The notes under the pieces are model-generated. The model saw only the letters and a program-made list of their open reading frames with translations, did not search any database and was not told where the DNA came from. Of a DNA stretch of 6,247 nucleotides, positions 6,226-6,247 are shown piece by piece (position 1 is the first letter of the stretch; each line of letters begins with the position of its first letter). The translations under genes and the position numbers were made by a program. The DNA is from JABDBK01 sp964453575 (GTDB lineage: Bacteria; Pseudomonadota; Gammaproteobacteria; DSM-16500): the NCBI GenBank assembly GCA_964453575.1, contig CAYVRW010000116.1, positions 1 through 6,247 of the forward strand. The letters run 5' to 3'.

Positions 6226-6247
6226 CCCTCTCCCCTCCAACGCGCTT
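6226..6247. repeat. Possible left arm of a palindromic repeat
   Basis: The non-coding tail after ccmH ends in a C-rich tract, CCCTCTCCCCTCC at 6226-6238, then AACGCGCTT to the window edge. AA (6239-6240) can pair with TT (6246-6247) around CGCGC, so the edge may cut a hairpin just after its loop. Such C-rich arms followed by a G-rich complement are typical of dispersed extragenic palindromes and of rho-independent-like ends. The second arm is not in the window, so this remains a guess. Confidence 0.25.

Noticed and set aside
6199..6247. Complete intrinsic terminator after ccmH
   Set aside because: No complete stem followed by a T-run is present in these bases; only a possible single arm is visible.

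Overview
The window is a near-complete System I cytochrome c maturation operon, ccmABCDEFGH, all on the + strand and preceded by two small membrane-protein genes in the same transcription unit. The ccm gene order and the family motifs match those of gammaproteobacteria. The DNA is AT-rich (roughly 35-40% G+C by eye), with many Ile, Lys, Asn and Phe codons. Together these suggest a low-GC gammaproteobacterium, possibly of the Legionellales, but the species assignment is an inference and no marker gene proves it.

Layout: 1-120 is an upstream leader with a GC-rich left edge and a possible hairpin. 121-486 and 476-847 encode two four-helix membrane proteins, each with a Lys-Phe/Ile-Ile/Leu-His type motif in the first helix. 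Then follow ccmA (849-1466), ccmB (1456-2136), ccmC (2137-2877), ccmD (2870-3013, only 47 codons and easily missed), ccmE (2991-3404), ccmF (3394-5253), ccmG/dsbE (5246-5791) and ccmH (5788-6198). The last 49 bases are non-coding and end in a C-rich tract that looks like one arm of a palindrome cut by the window edge.

How it works (family knowledge): CcmA, CcmB, CcmC and CcmD load heme covalently onto the histidine of the periplasmic chaperone CcmE and release holo-CcmE by ATP hydrolysis. CcmF and CcmH form the heme lyase that transfers heme to the CXXCH motif of apocytochrome c. CcmG and CcmH keep the apocytochrome thiols reduced. Every key residue I looked for is present: Walker A/B and signature in CcmA, both WWD motifs with flanking histidines in CcmC and CcmF, the HxxxY motif in CcmE, and CXXC in CcmG and CcmH. 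The machine therefore looks functional.

Genes are packed with overlaps of 4-23 bases or gaps of 0-1 base throughout, so one polycistronic mRNA with translational coupling is likely. No separate ccmI is seen, and CcmH is the short form without the TPR domain. The least understood part is the pair of small upstream membrane proteins. I found no convincing new system; the rest is an ordinary ccm locus.
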